Source: Brachycybe producta (taxonomy: Eukaryota > Arthropoda > Diplopoda > Playtdesmida > Andrognathidae). Taken from it: a stretch of 64,000 bases of DNA. Positions 32,780-43,845 of this stretch are shown one piece after another (within the stretch, counting starts at the first letter, position 1; the number at the start of each line of letters is the position of its first letter). Where the stretch lies: assembly GCA_036925085.1 (NCBI GenBank), contig JAUPFP010000026.1, positions 1,220,501-1,284,500 of the forward strand. The letters are read 5' to 3'. Below the pieces are notes generated by a model. The model did not search any database and was not told where the DNA came from. It saw only the letters and a list, made by a program, of their open reading frames with translations. The position numbers were made by a program, and so were the translations under genes.

Positions 32780-32935
32780 AGTAAATTTAAGGTGCTCATT
32801 GCATTTTGAAAACTTAATATTGGACAACTTTAAATATGAAAAGTAAGCAAATTGCCGCGACTGTACATTTTAAAAATTAACATTTTTTCTTTGACATTGG
32901 CTCAAAGTAACTTTACGATACAGCCTCTTAAGAGA
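32780..32935. mobile_element. TTAA MITE family F1, fragment
   Basis: TTTAAGGTGCTCATTGCATT through AACATTTTTTCTTTGACATT to CAGCCTCTTAA. It matches the end of family F1. Located about 55 bp upstream of allatotropin exon A. Confidence 0.65.
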
Positions 32936-33224
32936 ATATTCGTGGCTTACTTTGATGGGCTTTTTAGGTGCAATTACAATTTTCACTATTCACAATATCC
33001 GTTTATTTGGCTCCCCTATAACAGATTGAGATAGAAAAAATACAACTTTGAACTCATTTTCACAAAAACGTGTATTTTTAGTTGTGCCACTTTTTTTGCC
33101 GAGGTGCGATGTATTCCTAGGATGTACGTCAAGTAAACGAAACTCATTTCAGGCCTAAACATTGTGTTATATTTACAAGTACTTGTATTATTCTCACAAT
33201 GCAATGTTTCAGCTACACCAGAAA

Positions 33225-33333
33225 ACACTGCAATTGATTATGCTTTTCGTATGCTGCAATTGAATTCTTGTCCCTCTGCCATAGGTCTTCTTGGCTACTT
33301 ACAGAGTAATTTTTCAAATTCTTATTCAAAAGT
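33225..33333 (+). mobile_element. LINE 3' UTR fragment
   Basis: Contains CCCTCTGCCATAGGTC...TTACAGAG hairpin text and ends in TTTTTCAAATTC, matching the 3' ends of the other CR1/L2-group copies. No coding sequence. Confidence 0.7.
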
Positions 33334-33339
33334 TAATCC

Positions 33340-34745
33340 TAAAGTTTTCCTGTAGTAGTATACGAGCTCGTATCTTAATAAGAATGAATAAAAAATATAT
33401 TGTACAACAAAACAGAAAAAAAAGTCATAAACATAGAAAAAGGTCTGAGAGAAATTAAAAACATGAGTACAAGCCATACAAGAGCTAGAATAAATAACAA
33501 AAATATTCAAATAACCATGAATGAAACTAAAAACAAACTAAAATAAAGAGTAAATAGAACGTAAAACAAATTAAATTAAAACTAAATTGTCCAAGAGCTG
33601 CTCAGAAAATGCACTAATCTAAACTAAAGAAAACTATTATACTAAACTATGCTGGTATTAATATTTCAAAGCATCATTTAATAATGTCTAGGGTTCGCAT
33701 AATGTAACGAAAATGACGAAATGAAGTTATTAAATCACTGACTTAAAATCATTGACTATCTTGATATACTTCTATGACTTCTTTTCGAAGTGTATTGTGA
33801 CTGATGCTTTTCTTCATTGATAGCTCAGTCCTTTTTTGGCTTTGTAATTAACCAACTATGTATATTTTATATTGCAATTTCAAGTAAACTATATTTATTA
33901 TATTGTTATGTATTGATTACATCACTGAGTCAAAATCATTGATTACATTGATCACTGAATTAAAATCGTTGATTAAATCATATTTTTACTTTTCATTTTT
34001 AATGATTTTCAACTAAAATATCAAAAAACAAAATGAGGATTTGAATTTTATGTTTTTATTTTAAAGGAAGCAAACTAGAAAAATCAATTGTCAATTAGTA
34101 AATTTTCATGTTTTTTTATGAAATGCGCGCATTCCTATTTTTGAGTAATGAAACAGAAAACAGTTGACTGTGCTATGAATTAGAAACATACATTATATAA
34201 AAATTTGGAGCCCAGTCCAGTGCCGCGCAGCCCATGAGACTTTATACTGAGCCCAGCTCAAAAAGCCCACGAAGCCTACCACGTAAAACAGGCCCATGGG
34301 CTTTATGTAGTAATCGTGTGTAATCGTTTTATCTCAAGAGTTTCATTCTTTTTTACTTCTTTCAGATTTTTTTTCATTAAAAACTTGCATAATTTACTAA
34401 TTTCATTTTTACAACTTCATTGGATCTTTTGTATTAGTACCATTTTGTTAAATTTACAAAAATTAAAAAATTAAACTTGTGATTTAATAAAAAGTATAAT
34501 TTAATAATGAAAATATTGATTTAATAAAACAAATCATTATTTATGTATTTAAAAAAAAATAAACAAGATAACAACAACTGTTTCTTCACGAAAGAACTAA
34601 TTAAAATAATGCATAGGCACAGCAGACGATTATTAAAAGTGACCGGCTACTATGCCGACTAGAAATGCACACTGGAGTTAATTTTCATCATGGATAATAA
34701 AATAAAATGGAATATCAGTGCATTGGGGAATACATAAACAGACAT
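33340..34745. other. AT-rich sequence, mostly unassigned
   Basis: 33,770-33,850 resembles one arm of the foldback element at 48.1 kb (GACTGATGC..TCTTCATTGATAGCTCAGTCC). The rest shows nothing recognisable. Confidence 0.5.
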
Positions 34746-34749
34746 TTAA

Positions 34750-36327
34750 GAGGCTATATCACAAAATTACTTCGAAACATCTCCGCAAAGAGCGTTAGCA
34801 TCGTTTTTCTATTGAGCCCATAGACCTAATGTTAAAGAAAAAATGTTAAATTTTAAAATACACAGTCGCGGCAGTATGTTTATTTTTCATATTTAAAGTT
34901 GTCCAATATTATGTTTTCAAAGTGCAATGTGTACCTTAAATATATGCTGATTGAATGACAGAATGACAAAAAATTGGTAAGTGCAGTTACATTTTTAAAA
35001 ACTATTTCAAAATCACGAATTTCTAACTCTTAAGTTAAACTCTATTGAGTACGCGCTCGTAAGTAGAAAAAACATCCATTAAAATGCTCGTAAAAATACC
35101 TAAAAATAATTTTAGAAAACCACAATTAAACCACAGTGAAGCCAAGACTTTGGCGTACGTGCTGTGACACCCTGTATTTGCAGAATGGTGGAACAACCCG
35201 TAGAAATTGCTTTCTGTTAGCATGGCACCCCTTGGTGCACAGATGTCCAAACTTGGGTGGCCCGAATTCTAGTGAATTCGAGGAACCAAGTTGAACCGTG
35301 AGAAATTGGAAAAAGAGTCCCACAAATACCTTTCCTTATAACTTATAAGGTAATAGTCTCAGCTCGGGGCAATGATTGGCCCAGTTGGTCAATCATTGAG
35401 CCCTGAGGTGACAGTCGCCCCTCCTTAGAGACCGAATGAAAATGCCAAGCCACGTATGTGTGAGGGCAGTTCGAAATAGAGAAATGAGAGAGTTAGTCAG
35501 AGATTTGTAGAGAGTTCTGACTAAGTAAGAGATAAATTATATTGTCATAAAATTATGTATACGCAACTATGTGAAAGATAACCAGTAAAGGACTTTTATC
35601 TACCTCAAATTGTGTGTTGTGTATTGTGTTTTTGAGTTTTCGATTCCCGAAAATAGCGGAACTTCCAGCAGAGGCACTCGGACCCTATCTGAGTCCTTCT
35701 GATTGGAGCCTCCAGCCAACAGGCAACTCAATAGGACAGAACCAGCGCCATCGCAGTCGTCACGCCCTGTACAAAAGATCCCTAAGGAGCAAAGTCTTTT
35801 TTGTGGGCTTTAGAACGGTTGAGCCAATCGCAGAGGGACTGTATCTACAGAAATGTCGCGACCAGTAAAATCAGTGGCTGGTCCACAGCCTGCACAACCC
35901 AAACGGGCGGTACTAGAGGGCCAGCCGCGTCACAGTGCTGATTTTTTTTTCAGTTTTTATTTTATAATTATTGTTACGTATTTTTACGAGCATTTTAATG
36001 GATGTTTTTTTCTTATTTGGAATTTGTTTGTTTTTTGTTTTTTTCTTAGTTAGAAATTCGCGATTTTTAAATAGTTTTTTAAAAATATAACCACACTTAC
36101 AAATTATTTGTCATTCTATCACTCGATCAGCATATATTTAAGGTGCACATTACACTTTGAAAACTTAATATTGTACAACTTTAAATATGAAAAATAAACA
36201 TATTGCCGCGACTGTGTATTTTAAAACTTAACGTTTTTTCTTTAACATTGGGCCTATGGGCTCAATAGAAAAACGATGGTAGCTCTCTTTGCGGAGATTT
36301 CTCGAAGTAATTTTGTGATGTAGTATC
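34750..36327. mobile_element. Palindromic TTAA MITE family F1, with LTR in its centre
   Basis: Flanked by TTAA (34,746-34,749 and 36,328-36,331). The two arms, about 410 and 390 bp, are inverted copies of each other: both carry GCATCGTTTTTCTATTGAGC-like and AAGTGCAATGTG-like blocks, the right arm in reverse complement. The centre (GTACGTGC) is split by a 772-bp LTR. Without it the element is about 0.8 kb. Uninterrupted centres are seen at 31.9 kb and 46.66 kb. Confidence 0.8.
35163..35934 (+). mobile_element. Solo LTR-like element with 4-bp target duplication
   Basis: Starts TGTGACACCCTGTATTTGC and ends CCGCGTCACA, flanked on both sides by GTGC (35,159-35,162 and 35,935-35,938). The start resembles the gypsy A' LTRs (TGTAACACCCTGTATT). 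It includes a short frame near its end (MSRPVKSVAGPQPAQPKRAV from 35,853). It is therefore either a long solo LTR or a small non-autonomous LTR element. Confidence 0.75.
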
Positions 36328-36331
36328 TTAA

Positions 36332-36743
36332 AATACTATAAATGATGCTGTTCTTAGAATAAGTACTTCCCAACATTTTAAAATACAAAGTATCCAAAAT
36401 AGGCGACAATTTTTCATATGGTCTGAAAAACTGCAAACACCCTGTATAGCACGCAAACTTACTCAATGCAAATCACAAGAAGAAGAAGGATATAAAAAAA
36501 AACGCTGAATAGCAAATAGCTTGTCAAATGGCTTTTAAACTAACGCTGTCTCGCTCAATTTAACTACACATAAGAAACGTGTAAAATATTATTGTTGTCG
36601 TGTGGGAGTTAGGCGATTTCAGATGTCAAATTGAAATTGCAGTGAAAGTGCAATTTCTAAAAGACAACTTACATGCATAAAAATCGACAAAAAATAAAAG
36701 TCACTTATTTGGTTGCTTCCCCTGTCTATCAAAAGCAAACAAA

Positions 36744-36815
<72 letters not shown>

Positions 36816-37155
36816 AACATCTTCATTCTCAAAAATCTAAAGGGAACGGGGGTCTAAAGGAAAGAGCACAAATGCAAAACTAATAGCTAACATCATGATT
36901 CAATTTGTTTTCAAAACAAGCGTTCTTTGTGTATCTTCATGAGTGAAAAATAAGAAATATTTAAAATAAATGAATCATAATCATTCTTTATCTTGTTTTC
37001 TGCATCTTGAGCTGCTTTAACATACGTGTACATAAGAACATGGTATCCAATGAACCTACACACTTTTGTTGCATTGTAGGAAAAATACACGTAGGAAGAA
37101 ATTTATTGTTCATCAAATTTTCGAATACGTGTCAATATATTAAGAGACTGTCGTT
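36332..37155. other. Unassigned sequence with (AT)n
   Basis: Holds an AT dinucleotide run at 36,750-36,808. No other signal. Confidence 0.6.
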
Positions 37156-37159
37156 TTTT

Positions 37160-38375
37160 AAGGGTAGTACACATCAACATTAGTTGCGATTCAGACCCGC
37201 AACAATGTTAAAATGTTTTGGGGTTGAATCGCATCAGATCAGATTCAGTGTTTCTTGACTCCTATCGAAATGGGAAACATTTAAACATTGTTGTGAAACA
37301 TTTCATAGTGTGGACTCTTTTTAAAACATGAACACAGACTCAAAGGCCTCAGTTTGCTATTAATTATTAAAGACTAGGCTTTCAAAATACTGTTAAAACT
37401 ACTTGAGGACCTTCTGTGTAAACTGACTAATAAATTGTGTTTTTTGGATTTCAAATTCCTGCCCCATCTCCTAATTTCAGGGTAAACTAAATGTGTTCTT
37501 GGCAGAGAAAAGCTTGTGTGTGCCCAGTGCCCACCACCGTTTCTGTTTTATTCGCCCCTCTTGATCAATAACAGCGCCACTTCCGCAGGCGATAATGACA
37601 TGGTGAAAGCCAGAAGGATGGAGAGAAACTAAGTATAGGTGTGGACACGTAACAATGTCGCGGGTCTGAATTGCGTCAGTTGCGATTCTGCCCACAACAA
37701 TGTGATCAAATCCGAAGGATGATACATTGATGTAACTTTGACACTCGAAAATATTCCTCTCTGTCAAAATAGTTTCTAAGTCCAAAAATAACTTAAAACT
37801 CTAAAACTTCTCGAACATAGTAACACAATCATGAACTTGTTCATTCATAGACAGACTTCCAGACTGCCGAAGTTATCTTGCGTGCCAGTTTTATTCTTTT
37901 GGCCCTTGGGAGGGGCCACTGTCAACCAGGGCTCATTCACAGGTCAAACTGACCAATTATTGACCCTGGTCCCAAAACATTTTCTTTTTTTGGAACCAAT
38001 TTCTTAGAATTATGCAAATAATTTCGGGGAATATTTTCTAAATCATTAACTGTCACGAGCCGTGAGAACATTAGAAGGAATTCTAATTTTCTCCATATAA
38101 TTGCTTTTGCATGTTTTGCGAGCCATGAGAAACTCTTTTCGCGACATTTCTACGGCCACCTGGGCACCAGCGAGTGCCAGCCACCAGGGTTGCAAAGTCA
38201 CTCACACATGTGCGCTGGGTGGACATGCGTATGTGGTGTTACAAAACGATCAGTTTTATTCCATTGTTTTTCTTCATTTGCATAACTGTAAATGGCTCAG
38301 TAAAATATCTGAATGTATTATGCAAGTTTTATGTTATACGTGCATTCATTAAGCCCGTATCTATTGCAGCAAACC
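37160..38375. other. Unassigned; possible decayed inverted-repeat element
   Basis: GTTGCGATTCAGACCCGCAA near 37,181 recurs inverted as CGCGGGTCTGAATTGCGTCA near 37,658, which hints at an inverted-repeat element of about 0.5 kb. The frame at 37,477-37,785 falls inside it and has no recognised domain. Confidence 0.35.
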
Positions 38376-38379
38376 GAAT

Positions 38380-38695
38380 TGTAACACCCGCCCGTGCCTA
38401 AGAAGAATGGGATTAAAGATTGGGCACAGATTAGATGTAAGCCCTCAAAATATAAAACTGTTATTTAGTCGAGATGAATTAATGAAAGCAAACGTTTGCA
38501 GAAAGATATAAAAAAACGAGGATGAGAGATTATTCAGATCAGGCAATTGCTTGCGTGATCAGAGAGATTAGTAATTAAAATGCAAGTTGCAAATAATATA
38601 TAAACTTGTATTCGGTTCGTAGAAGCGACATGATCAGGCCTGTCACTTGAACTGTAGACCAAAGAAAACATACTCCAACTCAGAGAAGCGTACAC
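38380..38695 (+). mobile_element. Possible LTR-like fragment
   Basis: Starts TGTAACACCCGCCCGTGCC, like the gypsy LTRs in the window, and has an A/T-rich TATA-like sequence (ATATATAAAC) near 38,597. No second copy or matching end seen. Confidence 0.3.
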
Positions 38696-38834
38696 CTTAC
38701 TAGCATTAGCCCAGTGGTATTTGCAGTGAGCATGCGCATTGCCATCTTATCGTTTTATATAGGGAAGTGTGGCAAATGAAAACTACGGCACCCCCAGTCG
38801 TGGGAAAAAATAAATTGAAAGAATGCTGCTCCAA

Positions 38835-39100
38835 TATGTTGACATAGTATCGCAATATTTTGAATTACTATCTCAATATATGGACTTAGTATCTCAGTTT
38901 ATTGACTTATTATCTCAATGTATTGACTTAGTATCTCAATTTATTGACTTAGTATCTCAATTTATTGACTTAGTATCTCAATTTATTGACTTAGTAACTC
39001 AATTTATTGACTTAGTATCTCAATTTATTGACTTAGTATCTCAATTTATTGACTTAGTATCTCAATTTATTGACTAAGTATCTCAATTTATTGACTTAGG
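38835..39100 (+). repeat. 21-bp tandem repeat
   Basis: About twelve copies of TTGACTTAGTATCTCAATTTA. Because 21 is a multiple of three, one frame (38,823-39,077) is open and reads as repeated FIDLVSQ. This is a repeat artefact and not a gene. Confidence 0.95.
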
Positions 39101-39360
39101 TTAGGTTATGTTAGGCTATTTTAGGTTAGGTATAGTTAAATAACCAAACCAAACCTAACATAACCTCAACCTAACTTAAAGTCAATATATTGAGATACTA
39201 AGTCAATATATTTAGTTAGTATCTCAATATATTGACTTAGGTTAGGTTTGGTAACTATACCTAACCTAACCTAACCAAACCTAAGTCAAAATTGATAGTA
39301 TCTCAATATATTAAGATACTAGTCAATATATTGACATAGTACGTCAATATATTGAGACCT
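39100..39360. repeat. TTAGG-rich inverted repeats
   Basis: TTAGGTTAGGTTATGTTAGG faces CCTAACATAACCTCAACCTA, and a second pair (GACTTAGGTTAGGTTTGG / CCTAACCTAACCAAACCT) follows. TTAGG is the arthropod telomere unit, but the copies here are irregular and interstitial. Confidence 0.7.
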
Positions 39361-39589
39361 GCGCGCAAAAAAACCCCAAATTAATTTTATTTTAATTTTG
39401 TTAATTTTCGGCGACTTCCTAGGGCCCCTATAGTAAACGTCTCATCGGCAGTTTCCATTGGTGATCAATAGATGGCGCTGCTAACGCAAATCTGCAATCA
39501 CTTTCCTATATAACACGATAAGATGGCAATGTGCACGCTCTCTGCAAATACCACTGTGATAATGCTAGTTACACCTTTGACTATAGAAC

Positions 39590-40160
39590 AAGTAACTCAG
39601 AAAAAATCTCAAAACATAATGAAGCTCAAAAATTGAATTGAAAAATCACGCCCCAAAAATGCATGCACCTTCAAGTCACAACTAGAGATTACAACTTACA
39701 AGTTAGGGAAGTTAGATGACCTGCACTCAAAAAAGTCAAAACTTTGGCTACTTACACCATTCAACCAAAACATTTCATTTGTTTGGAATTCCATAGCCTT
39801 ATTACCAAAATATAATGGGAAATAGGCTAACTTAGGCGGTCGCCTAAGTGCAAAAATCTCAGGGGCGCATTTTAACAAAATGTTATTTTTTAGTGTTTAA
39901 TTTAAACAGAAACATTTTTCTTGCAAGACTCCATCCAAGAAATAAGCTAAATATTGTTGTGAATTTGCACAATTTCTTGAGAAAAAAAAACGAAGATCAA
40001 TATTTTCTGTAAGATGGTGTGCAAAGAAGTCCTTTAAGTATTGCAAGTCTTGTCACATTGGCAACTGCAATTATTTCATACAAAGATTTCAGTGAATTTT
40101 GCTTTAAGTATTGCTAGTGTGATTGCCACTTTACAAAATGTTATTGGTAACAGGCTTTCA
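39590..40160. other. AT-rich sequence, nothing recognised
   Basis: No repeat ends or exons seen. Confidence 0.5.
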
Positions 40161-40165
40161 AACCT

Positions 40166-40872
40166 TTAAGAGCCTAGATTCAGCATTTAATTCAAAATTT
40201 CTCCAAATATAGGTGGTGGTGCAATCGTTTTTTTATTTAAAATGGTTTTTAACATTTTTTCTTCAGATTTGATGTGACATAATAATTAATAGAAAAATAA
40301 TTTCACATGCTGAACTTATAAAAAGAAAACATCATGAAGCCAGTAGATTAATGCACGTGCTAATTTTTCGTTATTGTTCTAAGTCGTTTTTATCGAGAGT
40401 TCTTCATATGTTTGTGGGACGGGTTTTTTGGTCCAATTGGATTTAACATTTAAGTTTAAAAACGAACGATTTTGAGCATTAATAAAAAAAATAATAGTCC
40501 TTTTCAAAATTTGTAAAAAGGAAACATTGTGAAGCCAATACATAAAAGCACGTGCTAATTTTTCGTTATTGTTCTAAGTCGTTTTTATCGAGAGTTCTTC
40601 ATATGTTTGTGGGACGGTTTTTTGGTCTAATGAGATTTAACATGGAGATAAAAAACGAACGATTTTGAACCTTATTTAAAAATAGAAACACCTTTTCAAA
40701 ATTTATATAAAAGGAGAAGAATACTTTTATTGCATTTTGCACTTTACTGTATCTTCATTGAGTGATAATTGTGAGACTATGTCTTGCAATTTTAGCAACA
40801 CCATATACTAATACTTATTTGTCTTGTTGTCTGCTCAAAACAACAAGATGGAGGTGTGTCTAGGATCTTTGT
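40166..40872. mobile_element. TTAA MITE family F2, copy
   Basis: Begins TTAAGAGCCTAGATTCAGC and ends in a decayed CAACAAGATGGAGGTGTGTC..., resembling the copy at 41,106. It contains an internal direct duplication (GTTCTAAGTCGTTTTTATCG at about 40,376 and 40,570). Confidence 0.7.
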
Positions 40873-40945
40873 TATTTATGCAAATACTTACAAACATTTA
40901 AAAAATGTTGCATTTATCGTGTATGCACTTACAAAACCTAACACA

Positions 40946-40993
40946 GGCCCTACTTTACTATTATACCTATAGGTATAATAGTAAAGTAGGGCC
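40946..40993. repeat. Perfect 48-bp palindrome
   Basis: Two 24-bp arms meet without a spacer at CCTA|TAGG, with outer ends GGCCCTACTTTACTA and TAGTAAAGTAGGGCC. It lies at the left edge of family X. Confidence 0.97.
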
Positions 40994-41105
40994 ACCTGTA
41001 TAGTACACACCTGATAATTTAAATGCATTTAAATAATAAACGTGTTCTGCAGAGCCCTGTGAAGGGCAAACAAACAATATGTCGAAGTCAATTTAATTCA
41101 GTTAA

Positions 41106-41798
41106 GAGCCTAGATACAGCGTTTAGATCAAAATTTCTCCAAATGTAGGCGCTGCGATCATTTTTGATTGAAAAACGGTTTTTAACGATTTTTTTCCAGG
41201 TTTCAAGTCACATTATAATTAATAGAAAAACAAATTCGCGTGCTAAGTTTATAAAAAGAAAACATCGTGAAGCCAATAGATTAATGCACGTGCTCATTAT
41301 TATGTGATTGTTCTAAGTCGTTTATAATGGGAGTTCTTCAAATGTTTGGGTGACGGTTTTTTGGTCCTATGGAACTTAACATGGAGTTAAAAAATGTACG
41401 ATTTTAAACGTTATTAAAAAATATAAGGACCTTTTCAAAATTTATAAAGAGGAAACATCGTGAAGCCAATATATGAAAGTATGTGCTAAATTATTTCGTT
41501 AATGTTCTAAATTGTTTTTAACGAGAGTTTTCAAATGTTTGTGGGACGGTTTTGGATCCAATGTGATTTAACATGGAGTTAAAATACGAACGAATTTGAA
41601 CCTTTTATAAAAATAGAAGGACCTTTTTCAAAATTGTAAAGGGACAATACTTTTTATTGCATTTTGCCCTTTACTGCGCTTTACTGCATTGAGCGATTGT
41701 GAGTCGATTTCTTGCAGTTTTACTAACACCATATAATAACATTCATTTGTCTCGTTGTCGTCTGCTCAAAGCAACAAGATGGACGCGTATCTAGGCTC
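41106..41798. mobile_element. TTAA MITE family F2, copy with empty-site proof
   Basis: 693 bp with ends GAGCCTAGATACAGCG and, on the other strand, GAGCCTAGATACGCGTCC, flanked by TTAA at 41,102-41,105 and 41,799-41,802. The host repeat X reads CAGTTAATAATCTG uninterrupted at 58.66 kb, so TTAA was duplicated on insertion. No transposase. Confidence 0.88.
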
Positions 41799-41896
41799 TT
41801 AATAATCTGAAAATATTGAGTTAATACTTAAATATAATATATAAATTATTGACAAAATATTGATTTAGTATTTCAATTTAAAATATTATATTATAT

Positions 41897-41943
<47 letters not shown>

Positions 41944-41948
41944 CCCAG

Positions 41949-41950
<2 letters not shown>

Positions 41951-42026
<76 letters not shown>
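41951..42026. repeat. (TG)n microsatellite in HINE 3
   Basis: Pure TG run at the position where other HINEs carry short GTCT/GTGT repeats. Confidence 0.97.
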
Positions 42027-42028
<2 letters not shown>

Positions 42029-42371
42029 GAACTAACGCTGTGTCGGAATTTATATAAATTTGAATAAATGAACTGCTTTTTTTTCTCAAGGTCAACTATA
42101 TGTTGAACTCTTCCCATCCAAGAATCCCATGATATTACAGTGGAGAGGGGGAAAAAGGTTGGAAAGTGTAGAGGGGGAAAGAAACGTGGAGGGGTGGGGA
42201 AAGTGGGAGGGGTGGGGAAAGTGGGAGGGGGTGGCTGAAATTGAAATGAAAGGAGTAAAAAAGGAACAAACGACGCGCATGCGCACACCAGAGAAAATGA
42301 AAAAATCATTTTCTCTTTCAAATATAAAAAGGGGAGGGGATAATAGTAGCAAAATTAAACTACAGTTTATC

Positions 42372-42512
42372 ACAGGCAATTGTGCCCAGCATTAGAATTT
42401 CTTTTGCTCAGCCCTTTTATGAACGTCATCAATTTCTAATTGGTTAGTTACTTGGTTTGACGTCATAAAAGGGTGGAGGAAAAAACTTCTAATGCTGGGC
42501 ACAGTTGCCCAG
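42372..42512. mobile_element. hAT-like MITE nested in HINE 3
   Basis: Ends ACAGGCAATTGTGCCCAGCA and TGCTGGGCACAGTTGCCC. It lies just upstream of the HINE 3' hairpin, the same position as in HINE 1. Confidence 0.75.
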
Positions 42513-42620
42513 TTGCGCATTTCGCTCCCGTCATTTATGACGGTTTACCACACTCGTTAATAATAAAGTCAATTTTTATTTGGTTCATGTCCTTAACTGG
42601 ATTCCGAATAATTTACCTAA

Positions 42621-43185
42621 ACACATTTAATGCTAATGCCTGTGAAACCTTTGAAGACTGTTGTGTGTATTTATGAATATAAGTGCATTTGTGTAAATGT
42701 TCACATATGCAAAACTGGCATAATTATACTGTACATATAAGATGTGTCCTCAACAGAAAGTGCACTTCATAAATAATAACATCAGACTCAACACCTAAAA
42801 TGAAGACCAATAATGAATTACAACAAAAATTTAATATCTGGGTTGTCTAAAATTATTGAATGGAACTATGATGGGATTTTTTTGTCGTCTACGAAATCAA
42901 TGTACATAACAAGTATAATAATAAACTGCCTCTCTGAATATGATTCCATTTATGAGTTTTTGACTCACAAACTTGGTTATCTGGAAACCAAGACAACCAG
43001 ACATTCTATTTTGGACATTTCCTACTTTTAATTTGAATATTTTAAAACATGTTTCAATTAATTAAGCTTATTTTAGCAAGTTAAGTATAATTTTACACTA
43101 GCTTAAGCTGTTTAATCTAAATTAAGCGTTTTTTTTCAAACTGTGTGAGCTTTTGACATCGACTTTATTTTTCTGACTAACTTGT
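42621..43185. other. AT-rich sequence, nothing recognised
   Basis: No exon or terminal repeat seen. Confidence 0.5.
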
Positions 43186-43189
43186 AGAT

Positions 43190-43500
43190 GTTGTTTTCTT
43201 TAACTCGTCACTTCTCTGCATCGCGCGGTGCCCGCATGGAGAAGATTCGAGCTACAGAAAGAGTTGGATGGCGATGGATTGCGATCGTCCTCTTGCATGG
43301 GGATGAAATCTGTGCAGAAGGATGGTGGCCATCCTGTTCTCCGTCGACACTGATATACATCTCCTCCTGTTGATATTGACCATCAGTAGAAGATGTTGTA
43401 GCTGCATCAGGATCGGTATGCGCTCTTTTACCTTGTGGTGTCTCCGGCCCCTGTAGAAAAGTTATTAGTTTCCAAACATAGAGACAACGCAGTTTCTTGT
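43190..43500 (-). mobile_element. Gypsy family A leader
   Basis: Reverse complement of 7,532-7,850; includes GCGCGGTGCCCGCATGGAGA and GGTGTCTCCGGCCCCTGTAG. The element is cut off at its left end near 43,190. Confidence 0.7.
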
Positions 43501-43845
43501 TGTAACACTTTTATTCATCTTTGCAAAGAAACAAAGATTACAAAGATGAATGTTGTTTATCAAAGGTGCATCCTCATGCCCATGATGTGGTACGGAATAA
43601 TCAACATAATACAAATTTAGAGCAAAGACAAGGATGAGGAACAAAGGGGAGCATGGTCTTTTTATACCTTGGACCTGTGTACACCTACAAGGTGTAACCA
43701 GGTCCAAGCGACCATGGTCCTAAGTGTATCACTCCACGCTTGGGTATGAGTCAGAGGTGTGAGTCAGAGAGGGGAAGGGGATGAGCAAGATTTGTTTACC
43801 CCCAGGCCATAGTTTTGGCTGGATCACAAGTTGCCGGGTGTTACA
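43501..43845 (-). mobile_element. Gypsy family A 5' LTR
   Basis: 345 bp with clean ends: GTGTTACA at 43,838-43,845 and TGTAACAC at 43,501, so the termini are inverted. It has the TATA box region (CTTTTTATACCTTGG, plus strand) near 43,660 and AATAAAAG next to the 3' end. It is the best-preserved family A LTR. Confidence 0.85.

Larger units (their letters stand above)
38703..39573. mobile_element. Inverted-repeat element with internal 21-bp tandem repeats
   Basis: Ends are inverted over about 70 bp: CTAGCATTA...CAGTGGTATTTGCAG, then ATTGCCATCTTATCG at the left, and the complement at 39,505-39,573. Between them lie a 21-bp tandem array and a TTAGG-rich hairpin. No transposase. Target duplication is not clear. 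Confidence 0.65.
41887..42556 (+). mobile_element. HINE 3
   Basis: Begins after AATAT with an AT run, then AATATCCCAGGTCTGTG leading into a long (TG)n. It passes the common blocks (AATTTATATAAATTTGAATA, CCATCCAAGAATCCCATGAT) and a nested hAT-like MITE. It ends in the hairpin CCCGTCATTTATGACGG and CCACACTCG. Flanking family X matches the empty site at 58,712/58,713 (T|T). Confidence 0.82.
40994..42620 (+). repeat. Interspersed repeat family X, copy carrying two insertions
   Basis: Family X text: ACACCTGATAATTTAAATGC, GAGCCCTGTGAAGGGCAAAC, a TTAATAATCTGAAA.ATTG block, GATTTAGTATTTCAATTTAA, then AAAGTCAATTTTTATTTGG. Here it is split by the F2 MITE (41,106-41,798) and by HINE 3 (41,887-42,556). 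An unsplit copy is at 58,555-58,825. Confidence 0.8.

Noticed and set aside
37477..37785. 102-codon minus frame as a gene
   Set aside because: It overlaps a decayed inverted repeat and has no recognised domain or splice context.
38823..39077. 84-codon FIDLVSQ heptad frame that looks like a coiled coil
   Set aside because: 21-bp DNA tandem repeat within an inverted-repeat element; the frame has no gene context.
39100..39360. Telomere or former chromosome end
   Set aside because: TTAGG copies are few, irregular and in both orientations within a transposon-like element.
41896..42395. Frames with YIYIYI, HTHTHT and glycine/glutamate-rich text
   Set aside because: They translate AT, TG and G-rich low-complexity parts of HINE 3.
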